In this document: piece after piece, positions 1 through 11,100 of the stretch
Position numbering within the stretch: position 1 is the stretch's first letter
Layout of the letters: every line of letters begins with the position of its first letter
Source of the DNA: a virus
Reading direction: 5' to 3' (one strand)
IMG/VR virus record: IMGVR_UViG_3300023109_000041
Span: 1-44,714 of that record
DNA length: 44,714 bases
The notes under the pieces: model-generated
Seen by the model: the letters and a program-made list of their open reading frames with translations, nothing else
What the model was told of the DNA's origin: nothing
Database searches by the model: none
Made by a program: the position numbers and the translations under genes

Positions 1-291
1 TTCTTCTTTATAAGCTTTTATTTCTGCACGAATAGCTTGTTTACGGTTGAACTCTTGATTTTCTATAGTTAGATAATGGCTAGATGTATTTATCCCACTA
101 AAAGATGGTGATTTAAACTTATGTACTATTTGATCAGCAGTAGCATTTTGAATAAAGATACCTAAAATTAAAAGAATACCTATGATAGATACTAATTTTA
201 TTATTTTATCCTTTTCAGCTTCTTCTTTTCTCCTAGCGAGTTCTGCATTACTAGGTCTACCTCTTTTTCTTTTAATCTTTTCTTTGGTCAT
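1..291 (-). CDS. N-terminal part of membrane-anchored CsgF-like / inner spanin protein (runs off base 1)
   Basis: The reading frame starts with ATG at 291 and is open for 97 codons to base 1. Seen: a basic N-terminus with an AT-hook-like core (KRGRP, residues 9-13), one membrane segment at about residues 31-48, an ATA-D site that could be a signal cleavage site, then a periplasmic part (residues 54-97) with FKSPSFSG and LTIENQEFNRK. That stretch resembles the N-terminal segment of CsgF-type curli assembly proteins found in marine phages and bacteria. The frame continues exactly in phase into the gene piece at 44496-44714 if the ends join, giving a 169-residue protein with an inner-spanin tail. 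It overlaps the upstream holin-like gene by 20 bases. The CsgF resemblance is by eye; the membrane anchor and frame continuity are direct. Confidence 0.65.
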   Translation of the reverse strand, partial: MTKEKIKRKRGRPSNAELARRKEEAEKDKIIKLVSIIGILLILGIFIQNATADQIVHKFKSPSFSGINTSSHYLTIENQEFNRKQAIRAEIKAYKEE

Positions 292-619
292 CTCTATCTG
301 CCTTAGCAATTTTACTGCTATCTATTAGTTGTGGTACGCCAAGAATAGTTTTAATAAGAGTATCTTGCCTTATGATCTCATTGTCTAAACTTCGCACCCT
401 ATCAATTAATGCTACCAAAATACCATGTTGGGAATCAAGTTTTGTGCCTAGCCTATCTTCTATAGCTGATATTTGCTCTGCTACTTTTTGATCTACCACA
501 TCAAGTTTAGTCTCCATGCCATCTACAATTCGCATGATAAGTTTATATATAAACCAACCAAGACCAAGTGAAGCGGCAATTGGAAACCCTACCTCTTGGA
601 TAACAGTTACAGCATCCAT
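272..619 (-). CDS. Holin-like small membrane protein
   Basis: A 115-residue protein with one hydrophobic segment near the N-terminus (about residues 10-30, GFPIAASLGLGWFIYKLI) followed by a charged, probably coiled-coil region to the end. This layout is common for small phage membrane proteins next to lysis genes and is compatible with a holin or holin regulator. Its neighbours support that: it is followed, with a 20-base overlap, by the spanin-like gene and, across the sequence ends, by the outer spanin, SNase and lysozyme genes. It lacks the two or three membrane segments of class I or II holins, so the call rests on context and topology. Two further candidates exist (21483-21683 and 43926-44090). 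Confidence 0.55.
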   Translation of the reverse strand: MDAVTVIQEVGFPIAASLGLGWFIYKLIMRIVDGMETKLDVVDQKVAEQISAIEDRLGTKLDSQHGILVALIDRVRSLDNEIIRQDTLIKTILGVPQLIDSSKIAKADRDDQRKD

Positions 620-823
620 TTACTTAGATTTCTTCTGCTTTACTTCTTTTAGTTGTATTGATAAAAGTCCATTCTTAGTAGTGTGTGATTCTACTGATCT
701 AAGTTTGCCATTAAGGTTGATCTTTTCACCAACCTCAATGACATTCTTCATCTGTATTTCGTTATCTTTAACCCAAGCCAAGAATTTATCTTTATCTACC
801 TTTACGGTTGCTTTGTTCCACAT
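620..823 (-). CDS. Small conserved protein, paralogue of the 18772-19005 product
   Basis: A 67-residue hydrophilic protein of unknown function, rich in lysine at the C-terminus. Residues 26-60 carry IQMKNVIEVGEKINLNGK followed by R-x-V and an L-x-I-x-L end. The product at 18772-19005 has the same pattern at the same spacing (NVIEVG, IN, GK, R-x-V, L-x-I-x-L), so the two genes look like diverged copies. A short beta-barrel or SH3-like fold would fit the alternating pattern, but that is inference. It lies directly downstream of the fibre genes in the late leftward operon, one base before the holin-like gene, which points to a virion or late function. Confidence 0.6.
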   Translation of the reverse strand: MWNKATVKVDKDKFLAWVKDNEIQMKNVIEVGEKINLNGKLRSVESHTTKNGLLSIQLKEVKQKKSK

Positions 824-824
824 A

Positions 825-1067
825 TTAAGCCCAAATTGCTGTACAGATAGTTTGTACTAAAGCATCTTCACCTGTCACATCATCAGTACAGTTAAAGTGA
901 CTAACTTTAGTAGCTGTAACTGGAAGCTGTGCGTCATCAGGGTCATCAAACTTCTCGTTATAAACTACCATAACAGTAGGCTTAGTATCAGATACAGTTT
1001 CTGATGTAGCGTCTACTAGAGGATATGTCTCCACTCTCTGCACTGTTCTTGTTAATGTTATCGCCAT
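825..1067 (-). CDS. Hypothetical late protein after the tail fibre
   Basis: An 80-residue protein that I do not recognise. It has alternating polar and hydrophobic residues, no membrane segment, and an acidic middle (FDDPDDAQ). It starts 9 bases after the fibre stop, with AGGAG upstream in that gap, so it is cotranslated with the fibre in the leftward late operon. Small genes in this position often encode fibre accessory or virion proteins, but nothing in this sequence proves a role. ATG start at 1067. Confidence 0.6.
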   Translation of the reverse strand: MAITLTRTVQRVETYPLVDATSETVSDTKPTVMVVYNEKFDDPDDAQLPVTATKVSHFNCTDDVTGEDALVQTICTAIWA

Positions 1068-1076
1068 TTTTTTCTC

Positions 1077-4000
1077 CTATATTGTTGTTATTATAAAGGC
1101 TAAGAGTTCATTATATCTTACTCCAAGCCTAGTTTGTTCTACACCATCATCATCTTCCCAAGTGCTAGAGATAAACATCCCATAATCACTTGCATCCAAT
1201 CCTTCTGCTGTAAATGCATCTTGTAAGTCTTGTGCTATGACTCCAAAATGATATCTAGCTGTTTCATCAGAATCAGAATTATCATCTTTTTCTGCTACTG
1301 AATCTTGCCATCTAAATCTTCTTATTAAACCTTTACACGCTGTAGCTACTCTCTGCTCTGCATCTGTTAAGGCTTGTATATCTTGTTTTAAATTTCTATC
1401 TGAAGTTTGAATAGTGCCATTGGTTGCATAGATATCATCAAAACGTACTGATGAACTTCCAAGATCAATAGCATTGTCACTATCTTCTCCATTTGTACCA
1501 CAAGGCAGGATAGCTTTATAAGTAATGTAGGATTCAAATTTAAGACCAGTGCTGAAAGTTGATATAAAGAAATTAGACTCTGTTTGATCTACATGACCAA
1601 TTTGCCCTATATTAGTTCCTATACTACTCAAGAATTGTAAATAACGCCCTTCGTTAGTAGTGCTTGTATTTTTTACAGATAAAACAGGATTAGTTGCACT
1701 GGATTTAGCGTGATTTATTGTAGTTGAGCCTACTGCGTTAATAGTGCCATCATTAAATTCCATTGATGTACTACCGCCAAAACCAACTATTTTAGTTATA
1801 AAATCGTCATCATTTACAGCACCTACCAATAATTTACCACTTGAAACTCCTAATACTTGTGTTTGTAGTCCTGAAAGTTTTACTGAATTAGCTGTTACAT
1901 CTCCTGAAAGGTAAAGGTCTTTGAATTTAGCATCAGACTTACCTATATCAATAGCACTATCATTAGCAGCATTGGTTGTAGTGTTCCAAGGCATAAGTTG
2001 CGAACCAGCTTCTCTAAATCTTAAACCTGCAACACCTGTGCCTATAAATAAATCAGTAGCAGAAGTACCAATAGAGCCAACTGTTGCTGAGTCCTTTCTA
2101 AATAAAGCAATGTCTCCATCGCTAGTTTTTCTATTAAGTAATAAAGGCAAATCACCATCTCTAACAATAGAAACAAAATCATTAGTGCCATCTATTCTTA
2201 TTCCGTTTGTTGTATTGTCTGCAACAGTTTTACCAAATAAAGAAATGCCTGTACTTGTAATTGCACCACTAGAGATAGTTCCTATGTTGGATAAATTACG
2301 AGCATCACTAAGAAATTCAGTTCCACCCATTTGTAATGGCTCTGTAAAATTAATATGATCATTTGCTACTTTTAGTCTAACCGCACTTTCAGCAAATTTT
2401 GCTACATTACCTGCATATATTTTTACAGTACCTGATGAACTGTTTGCACCTAACCCTAAGTCTTGACTAACACCATTACCACTATTTGTTTGTCCTAAAA
2501 ATGGTCTATTGGTTTCAGTTGCACCTATTCTCTCACCAAACTCAATAAATGAATTTGAATTAGCTGTACCATCTCCTATTGTAAGTTTGTCATCTATAGT
2601 TACATCACCTGCAAAGGTAGCCTTACCACCTTCTGACATATCAAGAGTTAGGGCTGTGATGGTATTGCCATTGTCTATACCTAAAAACTTAATATCTTTG
2701 TCACTGGTGTTAGACATAAGAACAAGATTGTTATTACCATCGTTTTGAATGCTACCTAGCGTTGTAGAGCCATCGTAAAACAACCAATCTCCACCATCTG
2801 CATTTAATTCAATATCTCCACTTGAATCTATTGTAAAGTTACCTGTAGTATTATTTATTTCTCCACCTGCACCATTATGGAAAATTTGCATGTCATTATC
2901 TGCACCAAACTGTAACTGACCTGAATCTGAGTTTATATCTATAGTTCCACTACTTGTAATAGCACCACTATTGATAGTTCCTGCAAAGGTAGCGTTGCCA
3001 TTAGTATCTAATTGAAGCCTAACTGCTGGAGCAGAACCATCAAATACACGAAAGGTTCCACCATAGTTATCAATGTTAATACCTTCATTAGTCCCTGCCC
3101 CTGTAAGAAAAATCTCTCCACCCTCAAGACCACTTGTAGCTCCATTAACTGTTATATTGCCTGATGAGATATTTCCTATGTTGTTAAGATTACGAGAGGA
3201 GTCTATTACTGTTGTGCCTTGTATTGCAATACCACCACCATTTGCTAAGAATGTAATATCAGGTGTTGTTGATGCCGCACTTTGTCCTATATGGAATTCT
3301 AATGCTTCACCTGCATTAGTTTTTATATGTGCGGCTTCATTAGCACCACTACCTGTAATACCTATTCTAAATGTAGCACCTTGTGTATTACTAATTACAA
3401 GTTGTGATGCATCCCCTGAAAGCTCTTCATTTATAGTTAATATTCCTGTTGATGTAATTGCACCACTATCTATAGTTCCTACATCTAAATTATAATTACC
3501 ATTTGACCTAACTGCCCAATCTTTCCAACCAGTACCTCCTGCATTTAAAACACGCAAATTATTTCTTGTATATAAAAAACTATATGCTTGTAAATAACCA
3601 TTTGCTGTAATATCGCCAGTAGAAACTATATTGCCTGAGCTTATATTTCCCGAATTTATAGTTCCTATGTTGGTTAGATTACGAGATGAGTCTATTACTG
3701 TTGTACTACCAATCTTTAAATGACCACTAGATGTAAGATTTACAACCCCTTGTATTGTCACATCATTGCCTCTAGGATTTATAAGAACACCTGCTGAAGA
3801 GATCACCAAATTACCATAACTTGATGTATCTCTGTTATATGCAAGTATATGTGGTTGTGTACCTGACACCCCTATCTCAAGAGCCATGCCTGTGTAATCA
3901 GTTGTAGCAGTAGCGTTATACCATCCCGTTGCTCTAATTTGTCCTGCTGACCTTATATCTCTTTGAAAGTTAGAAATATCTGAACTCGTAATAGCACCAC

Positions 4001-7000
4001 TAGAGATAGTTCCTATATTAGTAAGATTACGAGAGGAGTCTATTACAGTAGTGCCTCCTAAAGCATAAGAGCCAGAAACATTCCAAATACCTGATGCACT
4101 AAGTTTCCCATATACACTGCCACTAGCATTTGCAAGAAGTGCGATACTTCCATAAGATAAAAACTCCATAACACTACCAGTAGCAAAAATATAACCTTTA
4201 TTAGCGTTTCCATGTCTAAAACCTATTAAAGAACTAGAGACTCCATCAAGGTGAATAGTTGCTCTATTAGTCGTACTCCAAGGAGAACTTGTACCACTTA
4301 TACTTAAGTTGTGACTATTACTTCCTAAATCCGAAGCTCTAATAGCATCATTAGAGATAGTTCCTGCAAAGGTTGCTACACCACTTTCAAAAATTGTAAG
4401 TAGATCAGAAGCACTGTTATTTTTACTTACAATAAATGCTCTATCAGTTTGATTATTATCCGTATCAATATCAATACGAACACTTGTATTTGATTGAATC
4501 CAACCACCAACACTGGGGTCATTTAAAGTAAGTTTCCCTGTACTTGTAATAGCACCACTAGTGATAGTTCCTATGTTAATTAAATTACGAGAGGAGTTTA
4601 TTACACCTGTGCCACTAATACTTAATGAGCCTACATTAACATTGGCGAACGCACTATCCGTTTGATTATATACATCTAGACCACCACCTGTGTTGGCGTT
4701 CATTCTTACTACATCATGTGATGAAGAATATTGTGTTGCATACCATTTATTGTTTTGCAGATAAACACCATAACTTGAATTTGTAGATGTTCCGCCTACT
4801 CCAATCACACCTGAGAAGGTGGAGTTACCTGTACTTGTTATAGCACCACTAGAGATAGTTCCTGTAAAGGTAGCGTTGCCTGAAGAATTTAAAGTAAATA
4901 CCGGACCTGTACTTCCTTGTCCATTTTCTCTAACACCAAATTTTAAACCATACCCAAAATCTCCTGAATTTGCATTTTCTTTATATCCTTTAATATAAGA
5001 ACCGCCACTTACAGCACTTGTTCCTTGATAATAACTAGAAAAAACAATAGAACCGCCTGTGTCTGCGGCTAAACTTCTTGTATCAACTAAATACAGGTTA
5101 GAATTACCGCTTGTAGGAATATTTGCTCCACTTCTGCGACTATCTATTAAGCCACTAGAAATAGTTCCTATATTGGTTAAGTTTCTGCTTAAATCAAACC
5201 ACTTAGTAGAACCCATATATAAATCGCCATCTGACTTAACAGCGAAAGTATCAAATCCACTTGTTTGATTATAAATTCTAAACAGATCATCGCCATCTAA
5301 TATATACCTTGCATAAAGACCTGTATTTTTAATATCAATACTTGCCTGTCCATTAGAAACATTGTTGTTAATGGTAAGTTTTGCCACATCTTTATTAATG
5401 GCTATGTTGCCCGTAGTATCTAATTCTCCAGTAATTGAAGCACCACCGCTAGTTGTGGCTAGTTTGGTAGAGCCATTTGTTGCAAGTTCTATTTGATAAC
5501 TTGAACTACTTGTATCAAGTTTAAGGTTTTGACCTTGACCTACAACTTTTGCACTATTAAATATTCTAAATTCTTTAATACCTGATTCTTGTGCATATAA
5601 TTCATAAGTTGCTGTTCCTGTATTTGAAAGTATTTGGAGTGGATATTGACTTTGTATTCTTGCTTTCCAAGTTGTTGCAGGTGCTACACCAATACCAACC
5701 TCTCCATTTATTGTTGCATCAGATATATTGGTTAAATTACGAGAGGAGTCTATTACAGTTGTAGTGCCAATTTGATATCCTGAGTCTGCTTTTACAAAAC
5801 CTGCAAGGTAAATATCTTTCCACTTATTATTACTCCAACCTAAACTAATATCACTCGTATGAGCAGTTGCAGTCATACTTTTAGGATGAATACATCTATA
5901 AGCAGAATTTGGTTGAAATGTTAATCCTGCTTCTTGATTACCAATAGAAATATTATCCATTTCAACACTGCCGACAGTCGTTCCACTTCCCAACGAGGAA
6001 ACTCCTGTGCTTGTAATAGCACCACTAGAGATAGTTCCCAAAGAAACATCCATGCTTTTACCAGTTTCAACTAACTTATACCAACTACCCCAAGTTCCTC
6101 CTATATCAGCACGTCTATGCCATATGTTGCCATTATCAGTAAAACCTAATGCATGAGTATCGCCTCCTGTTGCATCCTGCCATTGTTGGAAAAGCATTTG
6201 ACCATGAAAAGTGCCACCATCTGATAAACCATCACCATTATTATTTGCTTTAAAGTCAAATCTTGCTATTCTATCTGAAAAATTTGTTGATGTTGCAGTG
6301 TTTCTTGTGTCTTGAACTCTATAACCAACAGCATTTACAATATTAGCACTTACAGTATCGCTACTTGTTATAGAACCACTAGAGATAGTTCCTATGTTGG
6401 TAAGGTTTCTTGAGGAGTCTATTACAGTGGTATTATTCATTTGAAAATTACCACCACTTGTCATTCTAAAGGTATTAGCATTGCCACCATTAGTTCTAAA
6501 AGTAATATCTTCACCTGTAGCAGAGCAAAGATATAATCCATCATTAGCATTATTAGCACCTAAAATTCTATTATGACCATTTGTAGTGCCACTAAAAGAT
6601 AACATTCCATAACCACCACCATAAGTTCCATCTTGTTGTAGTGTCATACCACCATTAAGATTCAAAATCTTTCTTGAGGAGTCTATTACCGTAGTGCCAT
6701 TTATTTGTAAATGTCCAGTTTTTAAGTTTAAGTTGCCATCATTACTAATTCTAACCGCTTCTTCTAAAACAGGACTTCTCCCTTGTTTAGCTGTATAAAA
6801 TCCCATCCCAACCTGAGCACCATTACTGTACTCAGTTATACTTTTAATGCTTCCGCCAATACCTCCTGTAGCAGAGGCATCATTTGAGCCAAAGTTTAAT
6901 TCAGAATTTACTTCGCCATTAGCTGAAACACTAGTATTACCGCCAGTTATTAATACAGAGCCTGTAACAGCATTTGGTGCGGCAAAAGTTCCAAGAACAC

Positions 7001-8096
7001 CTGATATATTGCCTGTACTTGTAATAGCACCACTAGAGATAGTTCCTGTAAAGGTAGCATTTCCATTTTCACCATCAATCGTGAATACTGAAGTACCTGC
7101 ACTTGAAGTGCCACCATGTTTTACAATTTTAAAGTTTGCTGTATCAGTTTGATTATTATTTGAATCAAGATTAAGTATGATTTCTCCATAAGAGTTAATT
7201 CTTATATCATCAGTACCCATACTTGAAATAGCATGTTTTAAATTTCCATCTCCATAAAAAGATATATATCCGCTTCTTGGTAAGATTATCTTTTCATCCC
7301 CAGTATCACTTGTTCCAGTTAAGTCTATATCACCTGAAGTTGTAATAGCACCACTAGAGATAGTTCCTATGTTAGACATATTCCTAGAAGAATTAATAAC
7401 CTGAACATTGCCTATTTTTAAATTACCACTTATATCTATATCAGAACCACTAATATAAATTCTTCCATAACCACCCTGCCCTAGAACTAATCTATTCGTA
7501 GAAGTTAAGATTACATCTGATGAAAGACTACCAACTACACCACCTGCACCTAATGAACCTGAGCTTCCTCCACCACTATCAAAAGCTAGTTGTACATCAT
7601 TCCAAGTAAGATCAGCTTCACCATTTATAGTTGTAGAACCACTTGCAGTTAATATTCTATTATCAGCAAAGTTAGTGATACCTGAAATTAAACCTGAATC
7701 AGCACCCCATTCTAGGGTAGTTCCTGTAGATGGTACTTTTAAAACTTGACCTGCTGAACCTATGCTGTTGGGTATAGTGAAGGAACTGTTGGAGATAGTT
7801 CCTGTAAAGGTAGCGTTGCCACTAGTATCAATAGAAACACTAGGTGTAGCACTTGTAGCTGATTGCCCTATATGAAATTCTAGGGTTGAGTCTGTTCTTA
7901 TGTGTGAATTTGCAGTACCACTACCAATGATACCAATACGCATGAATGAACTGCCTGATTGACCATTTGTAATGGTTAATTGACCTGTATCACCACTTAT
8001 TTGATCTGATATAGATACAGTTCCTTGATCAACTGTAGTGTTACCATTTTGGACAATTAGTCCATTTTTAATTCTAAAGTCTTTTTGTGTTGCCAT
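1077..8096 (-). CDS. Long repetitive tail fibre with C-terminal S74 self-cleaving chaperone
   Basis: A 2,339-residue protein, largest in the window, expected to be a trimeric receptor-binding fibre. Most of the chain is built from repeated beta-rich units joined by linkers of the form VIDSSRNLTNIGTISSGAIT (about ten copies) and by FTGTISSGAIT variants. The last 110 residues form an intramolecular chaperone / peptidase S74 domain: it starts with SDRNLKQDI, where Ser and Lys fit the catalytic pair, and contains the conserved YHFGVIAQDLQ segment. In this family the domain drives trimer folding and then cuts itself off. The fibre lies just after protein J, whose C-terminal half uses the same repeat style. 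The internal repeats make it prone to length change by recombination and to misassembly. Confidence 0.9.
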   Translation of the reverse strand: MATQKDFRIKNGLIVQNGNTTVDQGTVSISDQISGDTGQLTITNGQSGSSFMRIGIIGSGTANSHIRTDSTLEFHIGQSATSATPSVSIDTSGNATFTGTISNSSFTIPNSIGSAGQVLKVPSTGTTLEWGADSGLISGITNFADNRILTASGSTTINGEADLTWNDVQLAFDSGGGSSGSLGAGGVVGSLSSDVILTSTNRLVLGQGGYGRIYISGSDIDISGNLKIGNVQVINSSRNMSNIGTISSGAITTSGDIDLTGTSDTGDEKIILPRSGYISFYGDGNLKHAISSMGTDDIRINSYGEIILNLDSNNNQTDTANFKIVKHGGTSSAGTSVFTIDGENGNATFTGTISSGAITSTGNISGVLGTFAAPNAVTGSVLITGGNTSVSANGEVNSELNFGSNDASATGGIGGSIKSITEYSNGAQVGMGFYTAKQGRSPVLEEAVRISNDGNLNLKTGHLQINGTTVIDSSRKILNLNGGMTLQQDGTYGGGYGMLSFSGTTNGHNRILGANNANDGLYLCSATGEDITFRTNGGNANTFRMTSGGNFQMNNTTVIDSSRNLTNIGTISSGSITSSDTVSANIVNAVGYRVQDTRNTATSTNFSDRIARFDFKANNNGDGLSDGGTFHGQMLFQQWQDATGGDTHALGFTDNGNIWHRRADIGGTWGSWYKLVETGKSMDVSLGTISSGAITSTGVSSLGSGTTVGSVEMDNISIGNQEAGLTFQPNSAYRCIHPKSMTATAHTSDISLGWSNNKWKDIYLAGFVKADSGYQIGTTTVIDSSRNLTNISDATINGEVGIGVAPATTWKARIQSQYPLQILSNTGTATYELYAQESGIKEFRIFNSAKVVGQGQNLKLDTSSSSYQIELATNGSTKLATTSGGASITGELDTTGNIAINKDVAKLTINNNVSNGQASIDIKNTGLYARYILDGDDLFRIYNQTSGFDTFAVKSDGDLYMGSTKWFDLSRNLTNIGTISSGLIDSRRSGANIPTSGNSNLYLVDTRSLAADTGGSIVFSSYYQGTSAVSGGSYIKGYKENANSGDFGYGLKFGVRENGQGSTGPVFTLNSSGNATFTGTISSGAITSTGNSTFSGVIGVGGTSTNSSYGVYLQNNKWYATQYSSSHDVVRMNANTGGGLDVYNQTDSAFANVNVGSLSISGTGVINSSRNLINIGTITSGAITSTGKLTLNDPSVGGWIQSNTSVRIDIDTDNNQTDRAFIVSKNNSASDLLTIFESGVATFAGTISNDAIRASDLGSNSHNLSISGTSSPWSTTNRATIHLDGVSSSLIGFRHGNANKGYIFATGSVMEFLSYGSIALLANASGSVYGKLSASGIWNVSGSYALGGTTVIDSSRNLTNIGTISSGAITSSDISNFQRDIRSAGQIRATGWYNATATTDYTGMALEIGVSGTQPHILAYNRDTSSYGNLVISSAGVLINPRGNDVTIQGVVNLTSSGHLKIGSTTVIDSSRNLTNIGTINSGNISSGNIVSTGDITANGYLQAYSFLYTRNNLRVLNAGGTGWKDWAVRSNGNYNLDVGTIDSGAITSTGILTINEELSGDASQLVISNTQGATFRIGITGSGANEAAHIKTNAGEALEFHIGQSAASTTPDITFLANGGGIAIQGTTVIDSSRNLNNIGNISSGNITVNGATSGLEGGEIFLTGAGTNEGINIDNYGGTFRVFDGSAPAVRLQLDTNGNATFAGTINSGAITSSGTIDINSDSGQLQFGADNDMQIFHNGAGGEINNTTGNFTIDSSGDIELNADGGDWLFYDGSTTLGSIQNDGNNNLVLMSNTSDKDIKFLGIDNGNTITALTLDMSEGGKATFAGDVTIDDKLTIGDGTANSNSFIEFGERIGATETNRPFLGQTNSGNGVSQDLGLGANSSSGTVKIYAGNVAKFAESAVRLKVANDHINFTEPLQMGGTEFLSDARNLSNIGTISSGAITSTGISLFGKTVADNTTNGIRIDGTNDFVSIVRDGDLPLLLNRKTSDGDIALFRKDSATVGSIGTSATDLFIGTGVAGLRFREAGSQLMPWNTTTNAANDSAIDIGKSDAKFKDLYLSGDVTANSVKLSGLQTQVLGVSSGKLLVGAVNDDDFITKIVGFGGSTSMEFNDGTINAVGSTTINHAKSSATNPVLSVKNTSTTNEGRYLQFLSSIGTNIGQIGHVDQTESNFFISTFSTGLKFESYITYKAILPCGTNGEDSDNAIDLGSSSVRFDDIYATNGTIQTSDRNLKQDIQALTDAEQRVATACKGLIRRFRWQDSVAEKDDNSDSDETARYHFGVIAQDLQDAFTAEGLDASDYGMFISSTWEDDDGVEQTRLGVRYNELLAFIITTI
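2270..7410 (-). repeat. About ten dispersed copies of the fibre linker repeat
   Basis: DNA coding for SSRNL-x-NIGTISSGAIT recurs roughly every 300-900 bases on the minus strand. On the plus strand it reads as variations of 'gcaccactagagatagttcc' next to 'tacgagaggagtctattac'. Copies differ at several positions (SSRNM, SSRKI, LSRNL, DARNL), so they are old, diverged duplications and not a recent tandem array. The intervals between copies are unrelated, unlike a CRISPR array. They code for short linkers between globular fibre segments. Confidence 0.85.
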
Positions 8097-8131
8097 CTTC
8101 CCTATCCAATGTGCTTACTATTATTATGTCA

Positions 8132-11100
8132 TCAAGCTTCTATTCCTGATACATTAAATTTAAATTCTGTTGAAGCAGACTGATTGGGGTCAATCAATAA
8201 TCTTATATTTCCACCTGAAATATCGGCATCAAAAGTTGCTAACGAAGTATTTGAAAATATCGTTGCATATTCTGTCATATAGACTGTAGTTCCATTATGC
8301 GTCAAAAGTATCTCTGTTGCATGAAAATTAGTGCTTAATTTAATTTGTACTAATACTTTAATAGTTCTATAAGCTGTTGCAGAAGCAAGTATTCTATTAG
8401 TCTGTGAAGCACTTGTAGTCGTTAGAGATGCTGTAGCTTTGTTTACTAATGCATCACCACCTATTATTTCATCATTAAATTGTGTCTTAGGTGTAACAGT
8501 AAGCTTTTCTCCATTTAATGAACCATGACCGTACTGTATATATGCTTGATCTGCACCATCATTAAATACTATTCTTGGAACACCACTAGAGCTTGTTTTA
8601 AATCTTATTATAGGCTGTGCATCAGTTGCATTACCTATCTCTAGCACAGCACCTGCATTTGCTATTTTAAGTGTTGTATTGTCATAAGTTAGGTTTGTTT
8701 CAGCTTCAATAGAACTAGCACCATCAGAAGTAATAATTCTGCCACTGCCTGTAGCACCGTTTGTATAGTTTGTAACAGTATTAGAACTCCAACTTAAAAC
8801 ACCTAAATCTGTTGATGTAAGAACAGCACCACTGTTAGATGGTGTGTTTGTAGGCAAGGTATAAGTGCTACTAACACCCAAGCTAGATGGAGATTTTATA
8901 GCTACATACTCATCACCAGTATTCGCAGTTAATTCATAAAATCTTACTTCGCTATTATTCCCAAGGCTAATATTTCCTGCAAAGGTAGCGTTGCCTGACT
9001 GATTGATAGTTAATAGTTCGTTACCAGTGCCAACAGAATGTTTGTAAAGATGAAACTGGTTGTCTGTATCATCGTTGTTGTCATCAATGACCAAACGAAT
9101 ATCACGGGCTGATCTTATCTCTACTTCTTTTCCAACGTTCCCATCAATAATTAAGGAAGTTCCATCACTGAGTATTTGCCCTTCAGGTACAGTAATAGTT
9201 CCTGAAGAGGTGATTGCACCAGAGTTGATAGTTCCTGCAAAGGTAGCGTTTCCTGATGAGTTAATGACCAACCTATCATTAACACCTATAGTACCACCCG
9301 ATGCAATTCTGAAAGAACTATCAGAGTTATCACGACCCATTGTGTAAGCTGAAGTGCCATTACTAGCAAAAGTAAGTTTCGCATCACCTGACGTTGTAGT
9401 ATCAATTTTTACTTCTGAATTACCTGCTACAGACCTTTTAAATAAAGCCATTTCATTATTTAAGCCTACTACATGAATACTATGAGTAAGTGATGTTGCT
9501 CCAATACCCAAAGACTCAGCACTAGCATCCCAAAATAAAGCTTGGGTAGTTCCTGTATCTTCGTAGAAGGAGATGTCTCCGCCTGTAGCAAATTTAACTC
9601 TATTAACACCATCAGTTTTAAAAGTATGATTTTTACCTGCTGGTGCATGATAAACACCGCCATCATTATTAACACTATCTATACGAACTTGTGATAAACC
9701 ACCTCTTTGGAACTGTAAGCCTTGGCCGCTACTTCCATTTATAATTGCATCAGTACTTGCATCAACAGTCAAACCATCACTTGTAACTGTTCCTGTTACG
9801 TCTATAGCACCCGAATTGATAGTGCCAACAGTTATATTTGGCGTACCTGATAAACCTATTGCAGTTATACCTAGTGCATTTATTTCAGCTTGAGTTTGAT
9901 CTGTAGTTGCACCTGCTTCTATACCATCAAGCTTAGTTCCATCAGTTGCTATGTCTCTGCCATCAACTGTGCCTGTTACAGTTATATTTCCGTTAAAAGT
10001 AGAATTATGATTTACAACTAATGTGCCATCTGAATTGATCTTAATCTCATCACCACCACCTAAACCATTTTGTCTTATCCAAAAGTTTCCACCATCAAGT
10101 CCCATGTGGACTGTGCTAGAGCCTTCAGTAAAAACAATATAAGGTGCAATAGAATCAGTAATATTAACTCTATTACCTGTTAAAGCACTACTAGAAGTTA
10201 TAGCACCTGTAGCATCAATAGCACCTGAATTGATAGTTCCAATATTTACAAGATTTCTATCAGTTGTAAAGAACTGAGTTCCAGTCATGTATAGACCATT
10301 TACACTTCTAAATTGAACTGAATTCCAATCTTTAGAAGCATCAAAACCACCTATGTATAAATTATTAGTTCCATCAGTTGTTGGTCTTATATAACTAGTT
10401 GCCCTATTAAACTCTAAACCATAACCCCTTAAGTCTGTATAAGAACCATCACTAAAATAAGACCTTATAGCTCCTGAAGTTGAACTATCACCTGAAATTA
10501 TAGAACTTTGTGATATATGTTGATTACCTATATCTAATTGTTCAGCACTAGAATCCCAGAAAAAACCTTGATTTGTGCCTGTTGAGTCATAGAAAGATAT
10601 GTCTCCGTTGGATGCTATTTTTTGACGTATGGTTGTGCCACCTGTATCAAATCTTAAAATACCTGCTGTATCACTTGCTCTTATATAATTAGCACCAGCT
10701 CTTGAAAAAGTTTGAATATAACCATTATCTTGTATTTCCCAAGTTCCTGAAGTTCCTCCACTTGTCAAACCATCAGCAGTTACTCTTCCTGTTACGTTTA
10801 TTCCGCTTGATGTTGTGGCTAGTTTTGGTGAGTTGTCATAGTAAAGAGTAACTGCACCATTAAGTTGCATATCAGCAAGTATCTCTGTTGAATTATCATT
10901 TCTAAATTTAAAACCTGAACCATTAGAAGTGAAAACTAAATCACTAGAACCTCTATCTCTAATATAACTTGGTCCATCTTGATCATGGTATATTTCAAAA
11001 TCACTTCCTGTTCCAAATATAGCTTTGACGTTATCTGCAAAATTAAGATTGTGTGAAAAGTTAAAGCTATCGTTAGTTGTGTTCCAAGTTAAGGTAGCAT

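Noticed and set aside
253-262. AT-hook (KRGRP) as evidence for a DNA-binding protein
   Set aside because: It lies just before a membrane segment, where basic residues fix topology, so a DNA role is not needed to explain it.
2270-7410. Regularly recurring short repeats that could look like a CRISPR array
   Set aside because: The units are in frame, diverged, hundreds of bases apart and code for a fibre linker; there are no equal-length spacers.
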